The notes beneath the pieces were generated by a model. The model worked only from the letters and a program-made list of their open reading frames with translations. It was not told the origin of the DNA and ran no database searches. A DNA stretch of 64,000 nt from Acinetobacter larvae. GTDB lineage: Bacteria; Pseudomonadota; Gammaproteobacteria; Pseudomonadales; Moraxellaceae. Each line of letters begins with the position of its first letter. Within the stretch, counting starts at the first letter, position 1. A program made the translations under genes and the position numbers. The stretch covers positions 2,914,001 to 2,978,000 of the forward strand of contig NZ_CP016895.1 in assembly GCF_001704115.1 (NCBI RefSeq), in the 5' to 3' direction. Of the stretch, positions 47,325 through 60,315 are shown one piece after another.

Positions 47325-48148
47325 TTTGACCTCACTAAGCGACGCTCAAAACGTTTATACAGTAATAGCCCAATCAATAAGGTAATGAAGGTCCAAGTCC
47401 AAAAATAGCCTAGACTAATGCCTTGTACCAAGGGATAACTCGGCGCCACGGCATGACGCATATTTTCAAATATATGTATCAGTGGGTTATAAAGTAGATA
47501 CTGTTGATATTGTGTAGGGATAATATGGATCGAATAAATAATACCCGATAAAAAATATAATAATAAAAAAAGTATAGTCAGGAATTTATTCAGTTCACTT
47601 GAAAAACTTCCTAACACCATAAATACTAAACTAGCCGCTAGCATAAATATAAATAGAGATAACCAATAACCCAGTAACTGAGGAATCGCCTCAAAACTCA
47701 TGCTATAACCAAACCATAACACCAAGCCAGTAAAAAACACATAAGCACAAAAACTTAAAAATAATTCTAATATATTGCGTGCTAACACAGCATCTATTGG
47801 TCTAACTGGTCTATAGGCAAATAATCCTTTATTAGCATCAGAAGCACTGACAGCTTGCGTTAGTCCTTTACGAAGCATAAAAAAAGGAATAATGCCATTA
47901 ATCAGGAATATCTCATAGTCAATACCCGGTAGGGTTTTTTTCATTATTGTGCCAAATAATATAAGCAACACACCGATATTGAACATAGGCTCAATAAAAA
48001 TCCAAAGATACCCTAAACGATATTGACCAAAACGCGTTTGTAACTCGCGCAAGAATAAAGCACGAATTGCTGCGTACATCACCATTAAGCCATTACGCGG
48101 CTTTAGGCGAGGCAACTTTTTAAGGTTATTGTGATTTTGCGCCGACAT
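47321..48148 (-). CDS. kpsM: capsule ABC exporter permease KpsM
   Basis: ABC-2 permease of about 275 residues with six membrane helices. Hallmarks: RALFLRELQTRFGQYRLGYL with the amphipathic entry helix, WIFIEPMFNIGVLLILFG, FLINGIIPFFMLRKGL, LFAYRPVRPIDAVLARNILE, and YFLSGIIYSIHIIPTQYQQY before HIFENMRHAV. The start is uncertain: ATG 48148 is chosen, but a GTG at 48169 would add seven residues; neither has a good ribosome site. It is the first gene of the operon kpsM-kpsT-kpsE-kpsD-wecB-wecC-glycosyltransferase. The promoter must lie in the AT-rich DNA up to about 48.5 kb, where a 9-base inverted repeat (AGCTAAATT at 48226 and AATTTAGCT at 48269) is found. Confidence 0.93.
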   Translation of the reverse strand: MSAQNHNNLKKLPRLKPRNGLMVMYAAIRALFLRELQTRFGQYRLGYLWIFIEPMFNIGVLLILFGTIMKKTLPGIDYEIFLINGIIPFFMLRKGLTQAVSASDANKGLFAYRPVRPIDAVLARNILELFLSFCAYVFFTGLVLWFGYSMSFEAIPQLLGYWLSLFIFMLAASLVFMVLGSFSSELNKFLTILFLLLYFLSGIIYSIHIIPTQYQQYLLYNPLIHIFENMRHAVAPSYPLVQGISLGYFWTWTFITLLIGLLLYKRFERRLVRSK

Positions 48149-48169
48149 AGAGTGTGTTATGGAATGCAC

Positions 48170-49319
48170 ATAAATGAAAAGTTACATGATTATACACATT
48201 TTTCGAATAATTCCGACTAGAACAAAGCTAAATTTAGTGTTTTTTGCTATACATTGCATTTTTTGCATAATTTAGCTACAAACAGAATAAAATCACTTCA
48301 TATTTTGCTGTCTATTTCATTGAAAAATAATTTATTTTTTATGAGATAGCAATTCACACAAAAACCAAGATAAGCACAACTAAATTTAAATACCTTATGA
48401 AATACATCAAGTTAAAATTTTTTATTACAAACTTGCTATACTCTTGCCTACATAGATTAAGAAAAAGTATTTTTAATTCTCGTCTCGTTATCATCCATAA
48501 TGACTCAGTTTTAGCAACTTAATAATTAACCACACTAAAATAACTTAATATTTATTTAAAAAAACTAATTTATTAAAAATAAATACTCATCAAACGAACT
48601 AAAGAATAAACTTCCATTGAGGCACTTAAAACAATACTACCTAGGATCACATCGACAAGCTCCATACTTGTTTTAATTTTTTTAAATAGGCAGCACCAAT
48701 AACCACGACAACATCCTTCGGTAATGCTCCCCATATAGCATCGACAGCTTAAATCCTATTCGGAGCAATCGAAGGCAGAAGCCTCGGTACGTCATTTTTA
48801 TGCAATGCTGCATGCTCAGCAAGATGGCTTAAATTTAATTTCGTGATAATATGCGGCGCGATCAGAAGTGTCTAATGAAGTGAAGTGGATTGAGTATATC
48901 TTTTGGTTCTAGAGCGGCGGCTCGGGGAATTTAAACAACCCTCTTCATTGAACGATATCTCTATCGCATCAGATAACTGTATATCTTGTATCGTCTTTAA
49001 CCAGTAAAATATTGGGATTTTTTTCTGTCTCAGCTTTGAGTGTTTTGCCCCAGTTGTCTGCGGTTGTTTGAGTCCAAAAGTTTTACTTTGTTGTCTTCAG
49101 AAAAACCCTGAGCTCTCAATCCCTAAACCTAAATACATCTTGCAGCATAAAATGTGTTGTGCCAGCGGTGAGTATGCGAATAGTAATTGATGCGATACAA
49201 TTTACGCCTTCAATGCAAATTTTAGCAAAGACCTAAACTGTGGTGTAATCCAACAGATTGCAGTCGCTTAAAATGTGTTAGCACAGGTTATTAAATTTAA
49301 TGTAAGAGTATGATTTTAA
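48170..49319. other. gene-free border of the capsule locus with decayed coding traces
   Basis: About 1150 bases with no gene of normal length. The first 350 are AT-rich and should hold the kpsM promoter. Between about 48570 and 49090 several short stretches look like former coding DNA, broken by stops. On minus, AVDAIWGALPKDVVVVIGAA ends near 48660 and partly overlaps a 53-codon frame starting MGSITEGCCRGYW near 48738. Also on minus, NWGKTLKAETEKNPNILLVK lies at about 48985-49055. On plus, SKAEASVRHFYAMLHAQQDG lies at about 48769-48828. The DVVVVI segment faintly recalls the DDE part of IS630-type transposases, which would make this an old insertion scar. None is complete enough to call a gene. 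Confidence 0.45.
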
Positions 49320-50351
49320 ATGAAAAATCTTCAAACCATTGATAATAAAAGAGATGTGCGCATCAGCGTTGCCCCGATGATGGACTGGACTACGGCAGAT
49401 TTTCGTTTCTTCGCGCGACTATTTAATCCCAACATTATTTTATATACCGAGATGGTCACGACTGGCGCAATTTTATTTGGTGATGCTGCACGCCATCTAG
49501 ATTTTAATCAGGAAGAACACCCGATTGTGCTACAACTTGGTGGCTCCAATCCACAGCAATTAGCCGAATGCAGTAAAATGGCGCAAGACTGGGGCTATGA
49601 TGAAATTAACCTCAATGTAGGCTGTCCTAGTGATCGCGTGCAAAATAACAAAATCGGTGCTTGTCTGATGGCAGAACCGGAACTGGTGGCAGAATGTATT
49701 GCCGCGATGCAACACGCTGTAGATCTTCCAGTCAGTGTGAAACACCGCATCGGTATCGATCACATGCAGTCTTATGAAGAAATGCTACATTTTGTCGACA
49801 CCGTTGCCGCAACGGGCTGTCGTAACTTTATTGTGCATGCTCGTATAGCGCTACTACAAGGTTTATCTCCCAAAGAAAACCGTGATGTCCCACCATTACG
49901 ATATGAAGATGTTTATCGCCTAAAAAGAGAACGCCCAGCACTTTGTATTGAAATCAATGGTGGTATTAAGAGCTTGGCAGAAACCAAGCAACACTTAGCA
50001 CATGTCGATGGCGTGATGATTGGGCGTGAAGCTTATCATAACCCTTATCTCTTAGCTGAATTGGGTCAACTTTGGGGATTAGCAAACGTAGACCGTTATG
50101 CGATCATGGAAAAAATGTTGCCCTATATCGAACAACGTTTGGCACAAGGGGCACCGTTGTCGATTATCACACGACATATTTTAGGTTTATTTCAAAACCT
50201 GCCTGGTGCACGTAAATGGCGTCAAGCACTCAGTGGTGGCAATGCAAAACAGTTAGCCGATGTACAACAAGCACTGGAGAATATTCAATTGGCGATGCAA
50301 CGCACTGAAGCATATATTGCCGCACAGCCCCATCACACCGCATCATCATGA
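49320..50351 (+). CDS. dusA: tRNA-dihydrouridine synthase DusA
   Basis: FMN-dependent tRNA dihydrouridine synthase of 343 residues, acting on U20/U20a in E. coli. SVAPMMDWTTADFRFFARL is the DusA-type FMN segment. YTEMVTTGAILFGD, LQLGGSNPQQLAEC and the catalytic cysteine in NLNVGCPSDRVQNNKIGACL follow. FIVHARIALLQGLSPKENR is DusA-specific, and VDGVMIGREAYHNPYLLAEL binds the FMN phosphate. All catalytic residues are intact. The next gene, the acyltransferase, begins ten bases after the stop, so they are probably cotranscribed. dusA is a known attachment site for mobile elements in other proteobacteria, but no integrase is seen near it. Confidence 0.94.
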   Translation: MKNLQTIDNKRDVRISVAPMMDWTTADFRFFARLFNPNIILYTEMVTTGAILFGDAARHLDFNQEEHPIVLQLGGSNPQQLAECSKMAQDWGYDEINLNVGCPSDRVQNNKIGACLMAEPELVAECIAAMQHAVDLPVSVKHRIGIDHMQSYEEMLHFVDTVAATGCRNFIVHARIALLQGLSPKENRDVPPLRYEDVYRLKRERPALCIEINGGIKSLAETKQHLAHVDGVMIGREAYHNPYLLAELGQLWGLANVDRYAIMEKMLPYIEQRLAQGAPLSIITRHILGLFQNLPGARKWRQALSGGNAKQLADVQQALENIQLAMQRTEAYIAAQPHHTASS

Positions 50352-50360
50352 CATACAGCG

Positions 50361-51323
50361 ATGCGACCAACATTTTTGAGATCGCATCGCATAGCCCCTT
50401 TGAGCAAAAACCTTATGACAATACTGCCAGCACTACGCTATCTCCCCTTAAGTGTGTTACGTGCTGCTGCACAAGCCGTTGCGTGGTGGCTTAAACGCTC
50501 TCCCCACAAAAGTATGCTCTGGAAAACGCGCGTCAATATTGCATTAGCCTACCCTGAACGAACCGACCAACAACAAGAGCAATTGGCTCGACAAAGTATA
50601 GAAGAACAATGTCTATCTTATGTTGAATCACTAAAATGCTGGGCTATGCCAGCAGCATGGAGTGTGGCGCAAATTCGCCATGTAGAACACTTAGAGCGGC
50701 TCACCACGGCGCTGAAAAACCCCAATGGTGCGCTGATTATTACCCCACACTTGGGCGTTTGGGAAATGATGAATGCTTGGGTACATCAATATGGCACCCC
50801 CACCATTTTATATAAGCCGATGCAAAACCCTCACATCAACGCCTTTGTGCTGCAAGCACGACAACGTCTTCATGCACAATTGGTTGCTACCGATGCATCC
50901 GGTGTAAAAGCATTATTTAAGACCTTAAAACAAGGTGGCTTTGGCGTTATTTTGCCAGACCATGTGCCGCAGCCTTCCGGGGGGATTGACGCCGCATTTT
51001 TTGGCGTAGAAACCCTAAGTAGTACGCTTGCCAGCAAAATGGCACAAAAAACACGCTGCGCCCTGATTGGCTTGAGTTGCTTTCGTCGTGAGGATGGTCA
51101 GGGCTTTGATGTGTATTGTGATGCTTTGAATGATGCCGCACTGTATGACAGCGACTTACAGACTGCCACCACGGCACTCAATCATGCGATAGAACACATG
51201 ATCGTACGCAATGCTGCCAGCTATATGTGGGGTTATAAACGCTTTAAGCACATCGCCGCACACGATGATGTCTATGCCCTAGAGATTGAGCATATTCGGC
51301 AATGGCGGCGGAAGCTATTGTAG
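50361..51323 (+). CDS. LpxL/LpxM-family acyltransferase (lysophospholipid acyltransferase superfamily)
   Basis: Acyltransferase of the HtrB/MsbB family, 320 residues (302 from the second ATG at 50415). The catalytic HX4E motif is in TPHLGVWEMMN, and the inner helix of the family is YLPLSVLRAAAQAVAWWL. GVILPDHVPQPSGGIDAAFFG corresponds to the conserved DQ-x3-G substrate loop of LpxL-type enzymes, and KTRVNIALAYPE to the N-terminal basic motif. It would transfer a secondary acyl chain to lipid A or a precursor at the inner membrane. Whether it is LpxL or another paralog cannot be told by eye. It is cotranscribed with dusA. The first ATG (50361) has no clear ribosome site. Confidence 0.85.
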   Translation: MRPTFLRSHRIAPLSKNLMTILPALRYLPLSVLRAAAQAVAWWLKRSPHKSMLWKTRVNIALAYPERTDQQQEQLARQSIEEQCLSYVESLKCWAMPAAWSVAQIRHVEHLERLTTALKNPNGALIITPHLGVWEMMNAWVHQYGTPTILYKPMQNPHINAFVLQARQRLHAQLVATDASGVKALFKTLKQGGFGVILPDHVPQPSGGIDAAFFGVETLSSTLASKMAQKTRCALIGLSCFRREDGQGFDVYCDALNDAALYDSDLQTATTALNHAIEHMIVRNAASYMWGYKRFKHIAAHDDVYALEIEHIRQWRRKLL

Positions 51324-51372
51324 TCTCGCGATCTCGCCAAATTATTGCTCACCCATTGCAAGTCGCTGACAG

Positions 51373-51407
51373 GCAAAAAATAACCCGCACACTTTATGCG
51401 GGTTATT
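51373..51407 (-). terminator. Rho-independent terminator of the ilvIHC operon
   Basis: AATAACCCGCA (51379-51389) pairs over eleven bases with TGCGGGTTATT (51397-51407) around a seven-base loop. On the minus strand six T follow. It lies about 90 bases after the ilvC stop. Confidence 0.88.
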
Positions 51408-51493
51408 GAGATTGAGTTCGTATTGTCTAGGTGCGATAGCATCATCTGAGCAATACGACATCATGCGATACGACGCTTCGCACGAAGATCAAC

Positions 51494-52534
<1,041 letters not shown>

Positions 52535-52681
52535 TCACTGTATCTATAACAAGATACGTAATTGCTTAAATCGTATTGTTACTAAGGTGGTACTGTTCAT
52601 ACAGTACTGAATAAAAAGTGTTTTGCAAAGTAGGGGCTATACACGCGTATAAATCCCTACTCAGCACATCAAAACATGCGA

Positions 52682-53173
52682 TTAGATGGTCAGTACTTTT
52701 TCGCCACGTGCGATACCGGATACCCCAGAACGCACCACTTCGAGAATGGTGTTTTCCGCAATCGCATCAATAAATGCATCAACTTTTTCAGTCGTCCCTG
52801 TAATCTGAATGGTATAGGTGGTCGGGGTAACATCGACAATCTGACCACGAAAAATATCGGAAGTGCGTTTGATTTCATCACGCGCTACGCCAGATGCTTT
52901 GACTTTAATCAACATCAACTCGCGCTCGATATGCGGACCTTCAGATAAGTCCACCACCTTAACCACTTCAACCAGTTTATTGAGTTGCTTGGTAATTTGT
53001 TCAATCTTATGGTCATCACCATAAGTGGTCAGGGTCAAACGCGATAGCGTGGCATCTTCGGTGGGTGCAACATTGAGCGTTTCAATGTTATAGCCACGTT
53101 GTGAAAATAGCCCGACCAAACGTGATAGCGCGCCAGATTCGTTTTCAACCAAAACCGAGATTATATGTCTCAT
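52682..53173 (-). CDS. ilvH: acetolactate synthase small (regulatory) subunit
   Basis: Regulatory subunit of acetohydroxyacid synthase, 163 residues. It binds valine, the feedback inhibitor, in its ACT domain. [20 protein letters not shown] is the ACT start, RGYNIETLNVAPTEDATLSR follows, and LVEVVKVVDLSEGPHIEREL is the link to the C-terminal domain. The start is fixed by the TGATG overlap with the ilvI stop and by GGGGAG about eight bases upstream; a longer reading to 53200 would run inside ilvI. The stop of ilvI and the start of ilvH share one base, so translation is coupled. Confidence 0.95.
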   Translation of the reverse strand: MRHIISVLVENESGALSRLVGLFSQRGYNIETLNVAPTEDATLSRLTLTTYGDDHKIEQITKQLNKLVEVVKVVDLSEGPHIERELMLIKVKASGVARDEIKRTSDIFRGQIVDVTPTTYTIQITGTTEKVDAFIDAIAENTILEVVRSGVSGIARGEKVLTI

Positions 53174-54897
53174 CAGGTACGCTCCCCTTTTGCTAACCAC
53201 ATATCACACATGGATTGACCCGCGATCTGCATCGGATATACATGTTCTGAACGGTCGATCATGACATTAATGAACACGCATTTATCATGAATTGCCATGG
53301 CTTCTGCCAATTTAGACTCTAACTCATCGGCATGATCGATCTGAATCCCGACATGCCCATACGCTTCCATTAACTTGGCAAAGTCTGGTAATGACTCGAC
53401 ATAAGAGCTGGAATGACGTCCCTCATAATTCATGTCTTGCCATTGTTTCACCATACCCAAGGCACGGTTATTCAAGCATAAAATTTTAACGTTCAAGCCG
53501 TACTGGGTACAGGTTGACAGTTCTTGAATACACATCTGGATCGATGCTTCACCGGTAATACAAACCACTTGCTCATTGGGGAAAGCCAATTTGGCAGCCA
53601 TGGCATAAGGTAAGCCTACCCCCATAGTTCCCAAACCGCCTGAGTTAACCCATTGACGTGGACGTTTGTATTTATAATACAAAGCCGCAAACATTTGATG
53701 CTGTCCAACGTCCGACGTAATGATGGCATCACCGTTGGTCACTTTATATAAAGCTTCAACAACTTGTTGTGGCTTCATGGTGCCATCATCGAGACGTTGA
53801 TATGCTAAACCATGTACTTTACGCCACTGGTTGATCTGTTCCCACCATGCAGCCAAGGCTTCAGGATTGGGTTTTTCTACATCCATCTGCTTCAACTGTA
53901 CCAACATTTCTTGTAATACAGGCTCAACCGCACCCACGATAGGAATCTGCGCCATGATGGTTTTAGAAATAGCTGCTGGATCGATATCAATATGAATGAC
54001 CCGTGCATTTGGACAGAATTTTCTTGGGTTGTTGGTGACACGGTCATCAAAACGTGCCCCGACAGCCAAAATTACATCGGCATGGTGCATAGCATGGTTG
54101 GCTTCATAGGTACCATGCATCCCAAGCATGCCAATGAACTGTGGGTCATCTCCAGGGAAACCACCCAAGCCCATCAAGGTATTGGTAACTGGAAAACCAA
54201 GACGATGTGCCAATTCGGTCAATAATGCTGCGGCATTGCCTTGTACCACACCACCACCACTATAAATAATCGGGCGTTTGGCATGAATAAGTTCTTCGAT
54301 TGCTTTACGAATCTGCCCTGAGTGACCGCGTGAAGGCGGCTGATAAGAACGCATCTTAATTTTTTCAGGATATTCGTAAGCGAATTTTTCAACAGGATTG
54401 GTTGTGTCTTTGGGAATATCGACGACCACAGGTCCTGGACGTCCACTGGCTGCGATATAAAAAGCTTTTTTGATAATGCTTGGAATTTCGCTGGCGTGAC
54501 GGACTTGAAAGCTATGCTTGACGATTGGGCGTGATACACCAACCATGTCGGTTTCTTGGAATGCGTCTTCACCAATCAGATGTGAAGCGACCTGACCAGA
54601 AATCACCACCATGGGGATTGAGTCCATAAACGCCGTTGCAATTGCAGTCACGGTATTGGTTGCGCCGGGACCTGAAGTCACCAGCACCACACCTGTTTTA
54701 CCTGTAGTCCGCGAATAAGCGTCAGCCATATGACCTGCGGCTTGTTCGTGACGAACGAGGTAATGCTTAACTTTGTCTTGTCGAAAGATAGCGTCGTAGA
54801 TATGTAAAACTGCGCCGCCTGGATAACCAAAAACATGCTCAACGCCCTCGTCTGCTAAAGCGCGAACGAGCATTTCACCACCAGATAAAAGTTCCAA
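53173..54897 (-). CDS. ilvI: acetolactate synthase large (catalytic) subunit
   Basis: TPP- and FAD-dependent catalytic subunit of acetohydroxyacid synthase, 574 residues. Seen: [20 protein letters not shown], the TPP glutamate in [38 protein letters not shown], and [20 protein letters not shown]. The TPP-magnesium motif is [13 protein letters not shown] to LCLNN, with E in place of the more usual GDG aspartate, as I remember from the Pseudomonas/Acinetobacter branch. [15 protein letters not shown] follows. The start is a TTG at 54897 with AGGGTGA seven bases before it, giving [10 protein letters not shown], which fits relatives; the first in-frame ATG is eight codons later. The gene is first of ilvI-ilvH-ilvC. 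Confidence 0.95.
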   Translation of the reverse strand: MELLSGGEMLVRALADEGVEHVFGYPGGAVLHIYDAIFRQDKVKHYLVRHEQAAGHMADAYSRTTGKTGVVLVTSGPGATNTVTAIATAFMDSIPMVVISGQVASHLIGEDAFQETDMVGVSRPIVKHSFQVRHASEIPSIIKKAFYIAASGRPGPVVVDIPKDTTNPVEKFAYEYPEKIKMRSYQPPSRGHSGQIRKAIEELIHAKRPIIYSGGGVVQGNAAALLTELAHRLGFPVTNTLMGLGGFPGDDPQFIGMLGMHGTYEANHAMHHADVILAVGARFDDRVTNNPRKFCPNARVIHIDIDPAAISKTIMAQIPIVGAVEPVLQEMLVQLKQMDVEKPNPEALAAWWEQINQWRKVHGLAYQRLDDGTMKPQQVVEALYKVTNGDAIITSDVGQHQMFAALYYKYKRPRQWVNSGGLGTMGVGLPYAMAAKLAFPNEQVVCITGEASIQMCIQELSTCTQYGLNVKILCLNNRALGMVKQWQDMNYEGRHSSSYVESLPDFAKLMEAYGHVGIQIDHADELESKLAEAMAIHDKCVFINVMIDRSEHVYPMQIAGQSMCDMWLAKGERT

Positions 54898-58067
<3,170 letters not shown>

Positions 58068-58115
58068 TCGACAAGATTGTTTTATTGCAATCGCACAGAA
58101 AAATAGAGGTTCAGC

Positions 58116-58670
58116 ATGCACTTTGTTCAACGTATAGCCGCTATCGTGATCACGCTTGGATTGAGTGCAAGCATGGTAGGCTGTGCTGGTTTCCATCTTA
58201 AAGGGACCAGTGCAACCACTGCGCCGCTCAGCTATAGCAAACTCCAACTCGCTTTGCCTGCCGATGCACGCCCCCTAGAAAAACGCCTAAGCGTTGATCT
58301 GACGGCTGCCGGTATTCAAATGACCGCGGCAGAAGATGCTTATGTATTGCGTATTTTAGAATACCAACCACGTCGTTTAGAACTGAGTGGTAAATTGGTA
58401 GAAACGCTGTTAAGACTGAGCGTAACCTTTCAGATTGAAGATCGACAAGGTCGTTTAATTACCGAACCACGGACTGTGATGGCAAATCGTAGCTATCAAT
58501 ATGACGTCGCGACAGTAAACACCGAAGATCAACAAAACCGTTACCTACAACAAGTCTTAATTGATGACATTGCTCGGCAGATTACCCACCAAGTGGTCAA
58601 TAATCGCCTGCCTAAAGCACAAGGTACGCTGCCCTCTTTTGCGGAACAAGTGCAGCAAGAGCAAAAATAA
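58116..58670 (+). CDS. lptE: LPS assembly lipoprotein LptE
   Basis: Outer-membrane lipoprotein of 184 residues that plugs the LptD barrel and helps insert lipooligosaccharide in the outer leaflet. The signal peptide IAAIVITLGLSASMVGC gives a lipid-carrying cysteine C23, followed by AGFHLKG, the usual LptE beginning. LQLALPADARPLEKRL and a region VETLLRLSVTFQIEDRQGRL are consistent with the alpha/beta fold. It ends with a Gln/Glu-rich tail. It lies between leuS and holA as in E. coli, where the order leuS-lptE-holA is conserved. About 180 bases separate it from holA; a spacer without clear signals. Confidence 0.92.
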   Translation: MHFVQRIAAIVITLGLSASMVGCAGFHLKGTSATTAPLSYSKLQLALPADARPLEKRLSVDLTAAGIQMTAAEDAYVLRILEYQPRRLELSGKLVETLLRLSVTFQIEDRQGRLITEPRTVMANRSYQYDVATVNTEDQQNRYLQQVLIDDIARQITHQVVNNRLPKAQGTLPSFAEQVQQEQK

Positions 58671-58853
58671 GCAGCCTATACGCTGTTCCAGTCAAGCAAC
58701 CCCGTTGAGCTGCTGGGCGTGTTCTCTATTGGTAGCTGCAAAGTTGTACACGATGGCTGGCGTATCAAATACGATCCAGCCATTCTTTATTCATGATGAG
58801 ATCATGGATGATAATGTCGCATCACTCCTGCCACCCAGCAAGATGTTTAAGAT

Positions 58854-59840
58854 ATGAAGATCGATTATTTACAAGCGTTAAAACGTATTCATGCGGCACG
58901 TGGTGTCTGGCTCATGCAAGGTCAGGAACCCTTGCTGGAGCAAAATCTCTTACAAGCCTTTCGCAAAGACTGGCAACAACACAATGTAGAGCGGCAACGT
59001 TTTGATTTAAATAGTGTTGCCGACTGGAAAACCGTATTTAACGCCCTCAATAGTCTGTCATTATTTTCCCAGCAACTGGCCATTGAAGTGCATGGCAATA
59101 TCAAACCCGATGCTGCCAGCTTAAAACTTCTTAAGCAGTATATTCAGCACAATGAGCATAATTTATTGTTGATTGTGATGCCCAAACAAGACAGCAATAG
59201 CCTGAAATCCAGCTTCTTTCAGACGGTAGAAGCCAACGGAACACTGGTAAATCTCATTGCCAACTCCGCACGTGACCGACAAAATATTTTAAATATCGAA
59301 GCGCAAGCTTTGGGTATTCAGCTCACCTATAATGCTTGGCAATGGTTAGAGCAACACCATGAACATAATCTATTGGCAGCCAAAAATAGTTTAATGCGAG
59401 TTGCCGATACCTTCCCAGAACAGCAGCAGATTGAGATCGAACATCTGCAACAATGCTTACAAGATCAATCGCGCTACAGTAGTTTTGACCTGAGTGATGC
59501 TGTACTCCGGGGAGATCTCGCGCAAGCCACCAAGATTTTGCAATATTTACAGCAGTCAGGCGAAGCAGCAAGCTTAATACTTTGGACACTGAGTAAAGAA
59601 ATGCGCTTACTGATGCAGCTCTATGAACAGCCACAAAATGCGATTCAATTGGGTATCTGGCGTAATAAAGTTGCTATGTATCAACATGCTTTAGCGCGCC
59701 TGTCTGCACAGCAGTTTCTGACCTGGCCGAGTTTGCTGTTACGCGTCGATGCCGCCATCAAAGGCATGCGTGCTGAAAACCCACAATTGCTCTTACAACA
59801 ATGCGTTGCTGAACTCTGTGGGCGCCCACTATGGCATTAA
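58854..59840 (+). CDS. holA: DNA polymerase III subunit delta
   Basis: Clamp-loader delta subunit of 328 residues, which opens the beta sliding clamp. MKIDYLQALKRIHAARGVWLM and QGQEPLLEQNLLQAFRKDW are typical of the N-terminal domain. FDLNSVADWKTVFNALNSLSLFSQQ carries the clamp-binding leucine/phenylalanine region. NLLLIVMPKQDSNSLKSSFF is the AAA+ like core without a Walker A, as expected for delta, and YSSFDLSDAVLRGD opens the last domain. It is the last gene of the leuS-lptE-holA group. No terminator is seen, only the repeat region described next. Confidence 0.92.
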   Translation: MKIDYLQALKRIHAARGVWLMQGQEPLLEQNLLQAFRKDWQQHNVERQRFDLNSVADWKTVFNALNSLSLFSQQLAIEVHGNIKPDAASLKLLKQYIQHNEHNLLLIVMPKQDSNSLKSSFFQTVEANGTLVNLIANSARDRQNILNIEAQALGIQLTYNAWQWLEQHHEHNLLAAKNSLMRVADTFPEQQQIEIEHLQQCLQDQSRYSSFDLSDAVLRGDLAQATKILQYLQQSGEAASLILWTLSKEMRLLMQLYEQPQNAIQLGIWRNKVAMYQHALARLSAQQFLTWPSLLLRVDAAIKGMRAENPQLLLQQCVAELCGRPLWH

Positions 59841-59878
59841 CTTAACATCACATCTCCAATCACATCACCAAGCATTTT

Positions 59879-60063
59879 CAGTTTAAGCTGGTTGAATTGA
59901 ATTAAGCTGAATTTAAACAGATTTAATAACAGCTTGTTGAATTGAAGCTGACTTAAAGCTGGTTTAACTGGCGCTGGTTTAATTGAAACAGGCTTAAAGC
60001 TGGGTTTAACTGGCGCTGGTTTAATTGAAGCGAGCTTAAAGCTGGGTTTAATTAAACGCTGAC
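59879..60063. repeat. degenerate minisatellite between holA and macA
   Basis: Two nearly equal units of 41 and 42 bases begin CTTAAAGCTGGKTTAACTGG at 59952 and 59993. A third partial unit starts at 60035. Older, more diverged pieces with the same GCTGGTTGAATTGAA or GCTTGTTGAATTGAA words reach back to about 59879. The minus strand is open through it and would spell a repeat of SFKPVSIKPAPVKP type; I do not regard it as a gene because there is no ribosome site and the composition follows the DNA repeat. Confidence 0.85.
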
Positions 60064-60315
60064 TTGGATTTAAATAGGGTGTTGGCTTTAGAACAACTAA
60101 AACCCAAACAAGCTGTACTGAAGGGTTAAAAAGCATCCGCTTAAATGCTTTATCGCAACAAAAAATTCATTTAAAATCTGCCAACGCCAAAGAAAAAATC
60201 CCTGTATTTTGTGTTACATATCACTCCATTTTCTATTCAAAAAATATTCACGCTTTATCCTTAATTAAACTTTATAATCAGCCGACATTTATTGACCTGC
60301 TCATGCTTGATTATC

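Noticed and set aside
48170..48600. JUMPstart/ops element before kpsM
   Set aside because: I looked for GGCGGTAG on the transcribed strand there and before the other capsule genes and found none.
49320..50351. Integrated element at dusA
   Set aside because: dusA is a known integration site in other bacteria, but it is intact here and no integrase or att-like duplication is seen beside it.
59837..60136. 99-codon minus-strand frame over the minisatellite between holA and macA
   Set aside because: Composition follows the DNA repeat, no ribosome site was seen, and it overlaps the end of holA. Kept as a repeat, not a gene.
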